Counted from the stretch's first letter, positions 1 to 9,207 are shown. The stretch: DNA of 64,000 nt from Paludibacteraceae bacterium (GCA_024401555.1 JAKSKV010000007.1:47243-111242), one strand, 5' to 3'. Notes: generated by a model not told the origin, from the sequence alone. A program made the numbers and translations.

Positions 1-235
1 TCCTTCCGCAAATCTTCTTTGGTCCATGGAAAATAAGCGGGTGATGGGCGATGATGAGGTTACATCCCTTTCGGATTGCCTCGTCGATTACCGTTTCCGT
101 CACGTCCAGTGTGATCAAGACACCTGACACCTCCATCTCTGGATCTCCCACCTGCATGCCGCAGTTGTCGTAGCTCTCTTGGTAGTGGAGTGGGGCGTGT
201 GCCTCTATGAGATGGTTTATATCATTGACCTTCAT
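1..235 (-). CDS. Nif3-like dinuclear metal centre protein (partial)
   Basis: Only the first 78 codons lie in the window; the gene runs off the left edge. Reading from the ATG at 235, the protein shows the Nif3/YbgI (DUF34) hallmarks: DNCGMQVGDP at residues 23-32, LITLDVT at 40-46 and IIAHHPLIF at 61-69, where the paired His belong to the dinuclear metal site of the family. The family folds into hexameric rings; the cellular substrate is not settled (GTP cyclohydrolase I-like activity has been proposed for some members). The start overlaps the stop of the metallophosphoesterase upstream by 14 bp, so the two are probably co-transcribed on the minus strand. Family assignment is firm, function is not. 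Confidence 0.88.
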   Translation of the reverse strand, partial: MKVNDINHLIEAHAPLHYQESYDNCGMQVGDPEMEVSGVLITLDVTETVIDEAIRKGCNLIIAHHPLIFHGPKKICGR

Positions 236-1460
236 CGTTATTCTTCTTTTTAAGGGTGATCACTGTATATTGAGGAGCCATGCCCAGCCGGGCAGGTAGT
301 CCGACACATCCCAAACCACGCGATACATAGATGCTTTTGTCGCCTTCTGTGTATAGTCCGTCCCAATACCTGCAGATGAAATAGGTCTTGATTTTGTCCT
401 CCAAAGAACGCAACTGTTTGAGAATCGGAAGCTTGCTGATTTTTCCGAAGTCTAACCCGAATTGCGCACCGTGCGTATGGCCACATAGGGTAAGCTGAAT
501 GTCCGTCGTGTCTTTGATCTGTTTGCGGTGCCAAACCACTGGCTCGTGTGAAAGCAATATCTTTACAGGGTAAGGCTCCGTTCCTTTGTATGCTTTGGGG
601 AAGTCCGCTGTACTGTTCCAGACGTGGGAGGTGCCCCAGTTCTCAATGCCGATGAAGGCGATGGTATCTTCGCCTCTGTTTACGAGGTAGTGGTCGTTTA
701 ACAATAATTCGAATCCGAAATCCCTGATTTTCTGTCGGATAGCGATTTCATTCATTGATTTCAGATCTTCGTCGTCCCATTCGTAGTACAAGCCGTAATC
801 GTGGTTGCCTAAGATCGCCAATTTTTTCTCTTCGCTTTGCAATTTATCGAAAACATAATTCCATCCATTGCATTCTGTGGCGAAGTTGTTGACCATGTCG
901 CCGGTGAAGACGATGATGTCGGCGTGTTGGGCGTTTATAGAGTCAAACAGTGGTTCCAGCCTTTTCTGCGATTTGGCGAAACTGCCTAAGTGCAAGTCGC
1001 TCATCTGTAGAATTTTGTAGCCGTCGAAAGAGTCGGGCAGTCCCTTTATTTCTATGGTCTCTTCTGTTTTCTGAAAGTCGAACCTTCCGTAATTGATTGC
1101 ATAGAAGGATGCGAGAAAGGCTAATGTCGCCGCTCCATAGCCCGCATATTGGATTTTTCTCCACCGTTTGCCTGTTTTGTAAAAAATAAGGTCAAAGGTG
1201 CAGAAAGTCAATTTAGTGGCGTAAACCATCACGAGCACACATACAAACATGGTCATCTGATAATGTGTCGTGGGGGATACGATATGGTTGATATTTAAGA
1301 ATATCGCAAAGGATGCCGCCAAGAAATAGGAGGAGATGATCCAGTGCAAAATCTTAGTGGATTTGTTGACTCTATTGCGCATAAACCTGCTGTAGAGGTA
1401 GATGTCCGGCAATAGGACCAACAATATGATCATAATGACGGTGATGGGATAGACGTGCAT
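222..1460 (-). CDS. Membrane-anchored metallophosphoesterase (YkuE/YaeI-like)
   Basis: A 412 aa protein with about four hydrophobic membrane segments in residues 5-125, followed by a calcineurin-like phosphoesterase domain facing one side of the membrane. Metal-binding motifs are complete: DLHLG at 155-159, GDMVNN at 187-192, GNHDYG at 218-223, SHEP at 304-307 and GHTHG at 327-331. Related bacterial proteins hydrolyse phosphoester or UDP-linked lipid substrates, but the substrate here cannot be read from sequence. It ends inside the start of the Nif3-like gene and begins 10 bp after the stop of the rRNA methyltransferase gene, so the three minus-strand genes look like one operon. Confidence 0.9.
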   Translation of the reverse strand: MHVYPITVIMIILLVLLPDIYLYSRFMRNRVNKSTKILHWIISSYFLAASFAIFLNINHIVSPTTHYQMTMFVCVLVMVYATKLTFCTFDLIFYKTGKRWRKIQYAGYGAATLAFLASFYAINYGRFDFQKTEETIEIKGLPDSFDGYKILQMSDLHLGSFAKSQKRLEPLFDSINAQHADIIVFTGDMVNNFATECNGWNYVFDKLQSEEKKLAILGNHDYGLYYEWDDEDLKSMNEIAIRQKIRDFGFELLLNDHYLVNRGEDTIAFIGIENWGTSHVWNSTADFPKAYKGTEPYPVKILLSHEPVVWHRKQIKDTTDIQLTLCGHTHGAQFGLDFGKISKLPILKQLRSLEDKIKTYFICRYWDGLYTEGDKSIYVSRGLGCVGLPARLGMAPQYTVITLKKKNNDEGQ

Positions 1461-1470
1461 ACCGGAATGA

Positions 1471-2883
1471 TTATTGTTCCTTTAATTCAAGCGCTACCAC
1501 ATTCTCCACATGGTGGGTGTGAGGGAACATATCCACTGGTTGCACCTTGGTCACCTTGTACTTGCAGTCGAGCAGATTAAGGTCTCTCGCTTGCGTGGCT
1601 GGGTTGCAACTTACGTAAACGATTCGCTTAGGCTCCGCATCGAGGATGACATCCACTACGTCTGGGTGCATGCCGTCGCGAGGCGGATCGGTGATGATGA
1701 CGTCTGGTCTGCCGTGTTGCGCCACGAACTCCTTGGTGAGGATGTTCTTCATGTCGCCTGCGTAGAAGAGGGTGTTGTTGATGTGGTTGTTCTCCGCATT
1801 CACCTTTGCGTCCTCTATCGCCTCCGGCACATATTCGATACCGATCACTTGCTTGGCCATCTTCGCCACGAAGCAGGCGATGGTACCCGTTCCTGTGTAG
1901 AGATCGTACACCAATTCGTTGCCAGTGAGTTGTGCGAAGTTTCTTGCCACTTTATATAGTTCGTAGGCTTGTTTGCTATTGGTTTGGTAGAAGGATTTCG
2001 GACCGATCTTGAATTTCAATCCCTCCATCTCCTCGAAGATATGGTCACGACCTTTGAATACGAATGTCTCTTGGTCGGTGATGGTGTCGTTGCACTTTCC
2101 GTTGATGACATAGATGAGGGAGGTGATCTGAGGGAATTGCTCTACGAGGTGGTTGAGCAATCCTTCACGTTTCTCCTTGTCCTCGTGGTAGAATACGACG
2201 GTGAGCATCACCTCGCCTGTGCTGGCGGTGCGGACCACGATTGTACGGAGGAATCCCTCTTTGTTTCTAAGATCAAAGAATGGCAGGTCGTTGGCGAAGG
2301 CGTATGCCTTGATGCAATCACGGATTTGGTCGCAGATCTCGTGCTGAAGGTGGCACTTGTCGATGTCCAAAACCTTGTCGAACATACCTGGAATATGGAA
2401 TCCGAGGGCGTTCATATTGTCGAATTTCTCTCCTGCGGCCACCTGTTCATAAGTCAACCATTTTTTGTTGGAGAAGGTGAATTCGAGTTTGTTGCGGTAG
2501 CGGATGATATCCTCCGATCCGAGGATAGGGGAGATCTCCGGCAACTCTACCTTGCCTATTCTGGTAAGGTTGTTGTAAACTTGCTCTTGTTTCGCTTTGA
2601 TTTGGTCTTCGTAAGGAAGGATCTGCCATTTGCAACCTCCGCAGATTCCATAGTGGGAGCAAAATGCCTCTGCGCGACGTTCGGAGAATTTGTGGATTTT
2701 CACTACGCGGCCCTCCATGTAACTGTTTTTCTTGCGTGTTACCTGTAGGTCCACGATGTCGCCGGGTACGACAAACTGGGTGAATACGACCATGTCATTT
2801 ACGCGGGCGATCGCTTTGCCTTCGTTGGCTACGCCTGTGATTTCAATATTTTCCAACAACGGAAGTTCCTTCTTTCGTGCCAT
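1471..2883 (-). CDS. rlmD: 23S rRNA (uracil-5-)-methyltransferase, RumA/RlmD family
   Basis: SAM-dependent RNA m5U methyltransferase, 470 aa. An N-terminal TRAM RNA-binding domain (about residues 10-65) is followed by Cys75, Cys81 and Cys84 of an iron-sulfur cluster (CSHYGICGGC), then the Rossmann methyltransferase with YDLYTGTGT as the SAM loop, a DPPRDG motif, and SCNPAT carrying the catalytic Cys. I chose the ATG at 2883; a TTG 24 bp upstream would add eight residues ahead of the conserved MARKK start. A minus-strand TATCTTTG box lies at 2918-2925. Bacteroidota often carry several RumA-like paralogues, so the exact target uridine (U1939 or U747) is an inference. Confidence 0.9.
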   Translation of the reverse strand: MARKKELPLLENIEITGVANEGKAIARVNDMVVFTQFVVPGDIVDLQVTRKKNSYMEGRVVKIHKFSERRAEAFCSHYGICGGCKWQILPYEDQIKAKQEQVYNNLTRIGKVELPEISPILGSEDIIRYRNKLEFTFSNKKWLTYEQVAAGEKFDNMNALGFHIPGMFDKVLDIDKCHLQHEICDQIRDCIKAYAFANDLPFFDLRNKEGFLRTIVVRTASTGEVMLTVVFYHEDKEKREGLLNHLVEQFPQITSLIYVINGKCNDTITDQETFVFKGRDHIFEEMEGLKFKIGPKSFYQTNSKQAYELYKVARNFAQLTGNELVYDLYTGTGTIACFVAKMAKQVIGIEYVPEAIEDAKVNAENNHINNTLFYAGDMKNILTKEFVAQHGRPDVIITDPPRDGMHPDVVDVILDAEPKRIVYVSCNPATQARDLNLLDCKYKVTKVQPVDMFPHTHHVENVVALELKEQ

Positions 2884-2917
2884 TTCTCTTGTTGTCAAGT
2901 TATACAATAATGCCTTG

Positions 2918-2925
2918 CAAAGATA
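2918..2925 (-). promoter_or_regulatory. -7 promoter box for rlmD operon
   Basis: TATCTTTG on the minus strand matches the Bacteroidota -7 consensus TAnnTTTG and sits about 35 bp upstream of the rlmD ATG. No clear -33 TTTG was found at the usual 19-21 bp spacing. Confidence 0.5.
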
Positions 2926-3352
2926 GGGAAGATTTGAGAATTAAGAGTCATGAATTTAGAATAATTTGTACACCAATTTGCTGCATTTTCTTGATTTAGA
3001 ATGTTTCTTGACATATAGAAGTAGCAATTGAGCCATCTTATTTTATGTGTATGCGTGTGTGTTGACATCTCTATAGTCAAAAGTTTGACGAAATAATCAA
3101 AAATTTTTTATAAATATTTAATCAAATAGACCAATACTTCGCTTGTTTTTGGTAACTTAGCAGCCAAAGGCTGCGAGTCCACATCAATCATGTGCTTTGG
3201 AAAGGCTCGCAACCCAATCTTGAAACGATGATGCAAATTGTAAGAGTCCTCGAAACACAGGTAGATGATCTGTTGCGATTTGATGAATTGCCAGAGATAG
3301 AACCAAACGTAGAGTAACCATTGGATTAAATTCAAATGACTTCAAAAGAAAT
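2926..3352. other. Non-coding junction before the defence island
   Basis: About 430 bp without a gene I can support. It contains a perfect 6 bp inverted repeat with a 3 nt loop at about 3162-3176 (GCAGCC/GGCTGC), and a short plus-strand reading frame from the tandem ATGs at 3228/3231 to a TAA at 3314-3316 (begins MMQIVRVLETQVDD) that looks like the tail of a broken gene but matches nothing I recognise. The region is AT-rich and marks the change from core genes to the island. Confidence 0.4.
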
Positions 3353-4069
3353 ATGAAGATAGACAACAACACCGATATACAGGGCATGAAGGTTATTGTC
3401 CTCCAAAAGACAGGTCTTGTAGAGAAAAGTAGACAAGGTGTTGACCGCATGTTTGCTATCTGCATCTCTGAAGGCAAGCCTATTCCCGATTACTCTCTGA
3501 CCGATGAATGGCAGGTATGCCTACGTCTGCACGGAACAATTCAAGACCCTGCTCTCTTGCTTCTGATACACGATATTCAGCATAATCGTTCTACGACGGA
3601 AAAACGGAATGCCTCTGATCTTCTTGCCCTCTATCGCGTATCACGAGGCGAAAGTATACGCAATATTGATAGTGCGACCCTAAAGAAACTGTTATCTCAG
3701 GGGCTCTTGATAGAAACAGACAACGGAATAAAGCTCACACCCCTGTATGAGGAGATGAAGCTTCGTGCAAGTGTTATTGACAGAATAGAAGATCAGAATA
3801 TCCATTTAAATGATATGGTAAATGTCCCAGTAAATGATACGGTAAAGTTTTCACAACTTACTGAAAGACAGAAGAAGATTTATCATATCATAAAAGATGG
3901 TACGATAAATGATACTGCAAATGATACTGCAACCGCCAAAACATTATCAGAATCATTAGGCACCAGTATTATAACCATAAAACGTGATCTTGCTGCCATG
4001 CAATCCGTGGGTGTCATAAAGCGTGTCGGAAGTGATAAGACTGGACATTGGGAAGCAATCGTTAAATAA
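3353..4069 (+). pseudogene. 5'-truncated ATP-binding/HTH regulator (COG2865-like C-terminus)
   Basis: The 238 residues match only the C-terminal half of the AlbA_2/COG2865 family (often misnamed RecG-like helicase or divergent AAA regulator). VLQKTGLVEK at residues 16-25 followed by GVDRMF is the conserved tail of the ATPase-like domain, and residues about 165-235 form a winged helix (LTERQKKIYHIIK ... IKRDLAAMQ). Between them lie NDMVN/NDTV/NDTANDTA repeats, common in the linker of this family. The usual protein is roughly 450-500 aa; the N-terminal DNA-binding and ATPase parts are absent upstream, where the frame closes at 3284-3286. It may be a relic, or a surviving stand-alone regulator of the genes that start 17 bp downstream. 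Confidence 0.6.
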
Positions 4070-4086
4070 ACATACAAAGATTTTAA

Positions 4087-5082
4087 ATGGCATTCGGAAT
4101 AGACATAAAGGAGGAAGTAATGCGGTCTTGGGGACACGGAATCCTTGAGACGCTACTTCGCGATCACACTACGGGCGAAAATATAATCTGGGCAACCGAT
4201 GATTATGCTGAACGTGGTGAGGGTTACACCTTCTATGACCAGATAACGGCACAAAAAATCTGCTGTAATGAGAGTCGTGTGATCGTACCAAGAGTCTTAA
4301 AGGACAAGGATTGTCAAAAGAACAGGGCACGAAAGATGGCAGAGGTGTTCACACCTTCTTGGTTGTGCAACCAGATGCTCAATGATGTTGATGAGCGTTT
4401 GTTTGGACGCAAGGATGTATTCAATACTTGCACCGAAATGGGTAAGGTTTGGCGACCAACAGAAGCACCGGTATTTAAAGAAACAGACACATTAAAATGG
4501 AAAGAGTACGTCACCAAGACAGTAATGGAAATCACATGCGGTGAGGCTCCTTTCATTGTCAGCCGTTACGATACTGTGTCAGGACGTTTCTTTGATAATG
4601 TTAATCAACGAATTGGATTCCTCGACCGCAAACTTCGTGTTGTTACAGAGAACGTCAAGGAGAAAGAAGAGTGGATACATTGGGTAAAGATCGCCTATAA
4701 GTGTTCTTTCGGCTACGAGTGGCAAGGTGACAACTTGCTCTTGGCAAGACAAAACCTCTTGATGACGTTCTTTGACTATTACGAGACGGTTTGGAACGAA
4801 CAGCCATCTTGGGAGTTAGTCGCAGAAATGGCAGAGATCATTTCTTGGAACATCTGGCAGATGGATGGTTTAAAGTACGTGCTGCCTAAAAGTTGTAAGA
4901 CACAAGTCATCGAAGAATCTGACATCTTCGGTGAGATTACTCGCAAGGAAATTCCATGTGAAGGCTGCCTAAAGGATTTGAAGCATAAGCACAACGGAAT
5001 CTATGCCAAGATGATGGATTGGTCGAAAAATGAGGTCGTTGATGCTATAACATTCTTAAACCAAAAGGACAATGACAAATAG
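4087..5082 (+). CDS. Adenine methyltransferase-like subunit without NPPY motif
   Basis: A 331 aa protein of the kind found beside Eco57I-type methylase/helicase proteins and annotated as restriction subunit M. Visible motifs resemble gamma-class N6-adenine methyltransferases: motif X EVFTP at 86-90, a motif I-like MEITCGEAPF at 147-156, and a motif II-like YEWQGDNLLLARQNLL at 210-225. ISWNIWQMDGL at 253-263 resembles the stretch just before motif IV, but no (D/N)PP(Y/F) follows, so it should not transfer methyl groups alone. Two Cys pairs (C59-C60, CEGC at 291-294) are present. It overlaps the 1295 aa gene by 11 bp, implying coupled translation and a complex. The role as SAM-binding or specificity partner is inference. 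Confidence 0.75.
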   Translation: MAFGIDIKEEVMRSWGHGILETLLRDHTTGENIIWATDDYAERGEGYTFYDQITAQKICCNESRVIVPRVLKDKDCQKNRARKMAEVFTPSWLCNQMLNDVDERLFGRKDVFNTCTEMGKVWRPTEAPVFKETDTLKWKEYVTKTVMEITCGEAPFIVSRYDTVSGRFFDNVNQRIGFLDRKLRVVTENVKEKEEWIHWVKIAYKCSFGYEWQGDNLLLARQNLLMTFFDYYETVWNEQPSWELVAEMAEIISWNIWQMDGLKYVLPKSCKTQVIEESDIFGEITRKEIPCEGCLKDLKHKHNGIYAKMMDWSKNEVVDAITFLNQKDNDK

Positions 5083-8000
5083 TGCTATCATAGAAAAATT
5101 TATCGTAGGACGTGTGGAACCTCACATCTATGCGTTCGAGACAGGCACTGTGCCAAACTATCTGAAGATTGGTGACACGTATCGTCCTGTTGAAACGCGT
5201 TTGAATGAGTGGCGACGCTACTTTGCTGACCTGCAAAAGAAATACGATGAACCAGCAACCGCTGGCGATGAATACTTCCGTGACCTCTCGGTTCACGAAT
5301 ACATCATCCGCGAGAAGGGACGCAAGCGTCTCGAAAAAACAACCCTTCCGGACATTCCTTACTACTCGAACGAGTTCTTTGAGAATGCCACAACGGGGGA
5401 TGTGGATGAAGCTATTCAAGACATCAGGAAGAGTGCCACTGATAAAGATGGACGTTACAAGCTCTATTCGATGAAGGATGGCAGAGTGCCTGTTGACTTC
5501 CATTACGTAAGAGGTGAAGAGCCTATAGTATTGCGACCTAACCAGGAAGCGGTAGTCAAGAGATTCATTGAAGCCAAGAATCATCGTCGGACCCATTTGC
5601 TCATGTATGCCGTTATGCGATTTGGCAAATCCATCACGGCCATGAGTTGCGCAAAGGCTATGGATGCACACCTTGTAGTCGTTGTTTCAGCCAAAGCCGA
5701 TGTCAAGACAGAATGGAAGAAGACGGTAGAGAGTTTCAAGAACTTTGAAGGCTATGAGTTTGCCGACAGCGACGACTTGAAACGAAACGATTCTCTGATA
5801 AAGCAAGCAAAAAGGGAACGTAAGAACCTTGTTGTATGCCTAACGCTCCAAGACCTTAGCAGCAAGGAGGTGAAGGCACGCCATAAGGATTTGTTCCGTC
5901 AGAGCATAGACCTTCTGATTGTTGACGAAACGCACTTTGGAGCTCGTGCAGAACATTATGGCAAGGTGCTTCCTCCTGTAGGCGCAACACCTAAACAAGA
6001 GCGCAAATATGACGCAGAATCCGCTGATGAACTGGACATCCAAGTCAAGCAGCTTAATGCCAAAATGCAATTACACTTGTCTGGCACGCCATACAGAATC
6101 CTTATGGGTGATGAATTTACGGACGAGGACGTTATCTGCTACTGCCAGTTCTCTGACATTGCACAGGCAAGCGAAGAGTGGGATAAGGCGAATCTTGACA
6201 CCAAGGACGAATGGGAGAATCCTTACTATGGTTTCCCTCAAATGGTGCGTTTTGCCTTCAATCCCAACGAATCGTCCTTGCGAAAGCTGGCAGAACTGCA
6301 GAAGAACGGCATAACGATTGCTTTCAGCGAGTTGTTCAAGCCTAAATCAATCACGAAGTCAGCAGAGGGGCTGCATCAAAAGTTCGAGCATGAGGCTGAA
6401 ATACTTGATTTCCTTCATGCCATAGACGGAACAGAAGAGGATGGAAATATTCTTTCATTTCTTGCCAACGAGAGAATTCAAAACGGCAAACTCTGTCGCC
6501 ACATAGTTTGTGTACTGCCTTATCGTGCTTCATGTGATGCTATGGAACAACTCCTTGTCAATCATGCCAACGAGTTCAAGCATCTTTCAAACTACACAAT
6601 ACTGAACATTTCTGGCGTAGAAAACGAACGACTTTTCCCCAATGTGGATTCTGTGAAGAAGCGAATCTCCGATTTTGAAGCGAACGATCAAAAGACTATA
6701 ACGCTTACCGTATCAAGAATGATGACAGGTGTTACGGTTCCAGAATGGGACACGATGCTCTATCTAAAAGATACGGCTTCTCCACAGGAATACGATCAAG
6801 CCATCTTCCGTCTGCAAAGTCCTTACGTTAAGACCTATAAGGATGAGGAAGGTAACGAGATAAGGTACAACATGAAACCACAGACGCTTCTTGTTGACTT
6901 CGACCCAAATCGTATGTTTATTCTCCAGGAGTTACGCGCTCACATTTACGACATCAACACAGATGCCAATGGCAATAGCAACCTAGAAAGGCGCATAGAA
7001 CGTGAGTTGCAAGTTTCGCCTATCATCTGGATGAACAAGCAACACTTGCAAGAGGTAACTCCAGCTAATATTCTTGATGCAGTTCGTGCATACTCCAACG
7101 AGCGGAGCGTTCTTGATGAAGCAAAGGAAGTACCTGCGGATTTGTCGCTTGGTGACATTGACGAACTGAACGCTATCATCATGCGTCAGCAACCTATTGG
7201 TTCTCGCGGAGGTTTGAAAGTAAAACCAGCTGAGGAGGAAGGTGACGATGATTTGGATGTGCCAGACGTACCTGATTCGGGTGAACCATCCGAAAAGAAG
7301 CCCAAAGAAGAGAGCGAGACAAAGGAAGACAATAGTTTTGAAAAACGCCTTCAAACGCTCTATTCAAGGATTCTTCTTTACGCATTCCTCACAAACGACG
7401 AAGTCATCTCGCTTGAAGCAATGGTACTTTCGGCATGTAGCGGCAGTAACAACAAACGAATACTTGTAAATCTCGGATTGGACGTAAAGACATTGAAACT
7501 CCTGTTCAAGCACCTGAATCCAAACGTTCTTCACCAGCTCGACTACAAGATTCACAATATCAATTCGCTTGCTCACGATGAATCACTTTCGCCTATTGAG
7601 CGAGTAGAGAATGCCATGAGGAAGTTCGGTCGATGGTCAACTTCTGAGATTGTTACTCCGAATCACTTGGCGACACAGATGCTGTCAGAACTCCCTCGCA
7701 AGCAGATTACAGCAGACACCAAGTTCATGGACATTGCGTCGAAGGAAGGTGAGTTTGCATACGCGATCATTCAAACATTCGGCGAGCATTACAAGGACAA
7801 GATTTATTCCATCCCGACATCAACCATTGCCTACGAGTTCACCCGCAAGGTTTACGAGGCACTTGGAATGCCAATAGAGAACATAGAAAACGAATTTAAT
7901 TCATACGACCTCATCGGTGAAAACGCTGAGGTTCATATAAACAAGATAAAGAGTATGTGTATAAACATAGCAGTAGGTAATCCTCCTTATCAGGACGAAG

Positions 8001-8959
8001 GTGGTTCTGGCGGCACTAATGATGCACCTATTTATCAGAAATTCTGCAAGGTGGCAAAGGAAAACACTTCAAGTATGTCATCGCTTGTAATTCCAGCAAA
8101 GTGGTTTACTGGAGGTCGTGAGCATTTGCTTGGAGAATTCCGTAGAGACATGCTCAGTTCAAATGAGGTGTCATGTCTAACTGCATATCCAAATCACAAG
8201 GAATTGTTCCCTGAGGTTGAATTGAAAGGTGGAGTATGTTATTTTGTGCGAGGAAAGAAATATGATGGTGCTTGTAACTACTCTACAATTTCAAACGGAG
8301 TCATTGAAACAGCAGAGGTTAATCTTAGCGAAATGGATGTTTTTGTTAGAGAACCATTGAAGGCTAAAATTGTGGCAAAGGTCCTTGCTGTAGCAAAAAA
8401 CGAAGGGCAGAAATTTGTCAGCGAGATACTCTCTTCTGATACTCCATTTGGTGTTCCAACAAATCCAACCAAGAATAAGAAAGTCGTTTATGAGGTTCAA
8501 AATAGTAAAGATGACGAATTCTCTGTAGAGCTTCATTATCTTATCAACAATAAAAGACATACGGGTTACATTAAGAAAGACTCAATTAAGAAGAATTCGG
8601 ATGATATTGACAAGATAAAAGTTTATGTACCAGCTGCTGGTGGCTCAGGTAATGACAAAATTGTCTTAGGCAAACCTATAATAGCAATGCCTCCTTCAGT
8701 TTGTTCTCAAACATACCTATACGCTACATTCGCTTCGCTCAACGAAGCAGAAAATTTCGTTTCTTATCTAAAGACACGATTCTTCCGCTTCCTTGTATCT
8801 GCCATAAAGATCACCCAGCACGCCCAATCTTCTGTTTACAAGTTCGTTCCTGTTCATGATTTCTCTGAAGTATGGACGGACGAGAGACTTTTCGCAAAAT
8901 ATGGAATAATAGAAGACGAGAAAGAATACATTATGGCAGGAATAAATGTTATGGAATAA
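5072..8959 (+). CDS. GIY-YIG-like nuclease / SF2 helicase / N6-adenine methyltransferase fusion
   Basis: A 1295 aa single-chain restriction-modification-like protein. Residues 15-80 resemble a GIY-YIG (T5orf172-like) nuclease: PHIYAF, NYLKIGDT, Arg43 and a HEYI segment with Glu76. Residues 150-600 form an SF2 helicase: RPNQEAV Q-like motif (155-161), Walker A variant MRFGKS (182-187), DETH (285-288), SGTPYR (337-342) and a motif VI-like QAIFRLQSPY near 577. An acidic linker (about 718-755) leads to the methylase: VTP motif X (861-863), motif I DIASKEGEF (887-895) and motif IV NPPY (970-973). The tail (about 1000-1295) is a likely target recognition domain. The order recalls type ISP enzymes, which carry an Mrr-like nuclease instead. 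Nuclease assignment is the least certain part. Confidence 0.85.
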   Translation: MTNSAIIEKFIVGRVEPHIYAFETGTVPNYLKIGDTYRPVETRLNEWRRYFADLQKKYDEPATAGDEYFRDLSVHEYIIREKGRKRLEKTTLPDIPYYSNEFFENATTGDVDEAIQDIRKSATDKDGRYKLYSMKDGRVPVDFHYVRGEEPIVLRPNQEAVVKRFIEAKNHRRTHLLMYAVMRFGKSITAMSCAKAMDAHLVVVVSAKADVKTEWKKTVESFKNFEGYEFADSDDLKRNDSLIKQAKRERKNLVVCLTLQDLSSKEVKARHKDLFRQSIDLLIVDETHFGARAEHYGKVLPPVGATPKQERKYDAESADELDIQVKQLNAKMQLHLSGTPYRILMGDEFTDEDVICYCQFSDIAQASEEWDKANLDTKDEWENPYYGFPQMVRFAFNPNESSLRKLAELQKNGITIAFSELFKPKSITKSAEGLHQKFEHEAEILDFLHAIDGTEEDGNILSFLANERIQNGKLCRHIVCVLPYRASCDAMEQLLVNHANEFKHLSNYTILNISGVENERLFPNVDSVKKRISDFEANDQKTITLTVSRMMTGVTVPEWDTMLYLKDTASPQEYDQAIFRLQSPYVKTYKDEEGNEIRYNMKPQTLLVDFDPNRMFILQELRAHIYDINTDANGNSNLERRIERELQVSPIIWMNKQHLQEVTPANILDAVRAYSNERSVLDEAKEVPADLSLGDIDELNAIIMRQQPIGSRGGLKVKPAEEEGDDDLDVPDVPDSGEPSEKKPKEESETKEDNSFEKRLQTLYSRILLYAFLTNDEVISLEAMVLSACSGSNNKRILVNLGLDVKTLKLLFKHLNPNVLHQLDYKIHNINSLAHDESLSPIERVENAMRKFGRWSTSEIVTPNHLATQMLSELPRKQITADTKFMDIASKEGEFAYAIIQTFGEHYKDKIYSIPTSTIAYEFTRKVYEALGMPIENIENEFNSYDLIGENAEVHINKIKSMCINIAVGNPPYQDEGGSGGTNDAPIYQKFCKVAKENTSSMSSLVIPAKWFTGGREHLLGEFRRDMLSSNEVSCLTAYPNHKELFPEVELKGGVCYFVRGKKYDGACNYSTISNGVIETAEVNLSEMDVFVREPLKAKIVAKVLAVAKNEGQKFVSEILSSDTPFGVPTNPTKNKKVVYEVQNSKDDEFSVELHYLINNKRHTGYIKKDSIKKNSDDIDKIKVYVPAAGGSGNDKIVLGKPIIAMPPSVCSQTYLYATFASLNEAENFVSYLKTRFFRFLVSAIKITQHAQSSVYKFVPVHDFSEVWTDERLFAKYGIIEDEKEYIMAGINVME

Positions 8960-8962
8960 ACT

Positions 8963-9154
8963 ATGGGTACAGATTCTTTTGAAAGATACAATTACAAGGT
9001 AGAAGGACTCGTCTGTAGTAAGCCAGATGGATATCAAGTGTGGCTTGGTTACAGAACCGAGATCTTCTCACTGCGAGATTGGACAAGGTTCTATAATTGG
9101 GACGAAGATGAATGGCATCAAATCGAAGAGAGTAATTACCGACATTTGAATTAG
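8963..9154 (+). CDS. Small unknown protein (63 aa) of the restriction-like operon
   Basis: Starts 3 bp after the stop of the helicase-methylase gene and is followed 53 bp later by the Fic gene. The 63 residues are rich in Trp and Tyr and acidic at the C-terminus (NWDEDEWHQIEE), without a signal peptide or membrane segment. I do not recognise a family. The tight placement argues for a real gene, perhaps a regulator, inhibitor or small subunit of the preceding enzyme; this is inference from position only. Confidence 0.6.
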   Translation: MGTDSFERYNYKVEGLVCSKPDGYQVWLGYRTEIFSLRDWTRFYNWDEDEWHQIEESNYRHLN

Positions 9155-9207
9155 TATTTGAATTCCGTTCTGATCAAGACGGTGATGATGAAGAATAAAT
9201 ATAAACA

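Noticed and set aside
3108-3335. 75 codon minus-strand frame in the junction before the island
   Set aside because: Considered as the tail of a broken gene; no recognisable domain, no promoter, and the flanking sequence gives no continuation.
5045-5671. 208 codon minus-strand frame under the island nuclease/helicase start
   Set aside because: The plus-strand protein has recognisable motifs here; the antisense frame has none.
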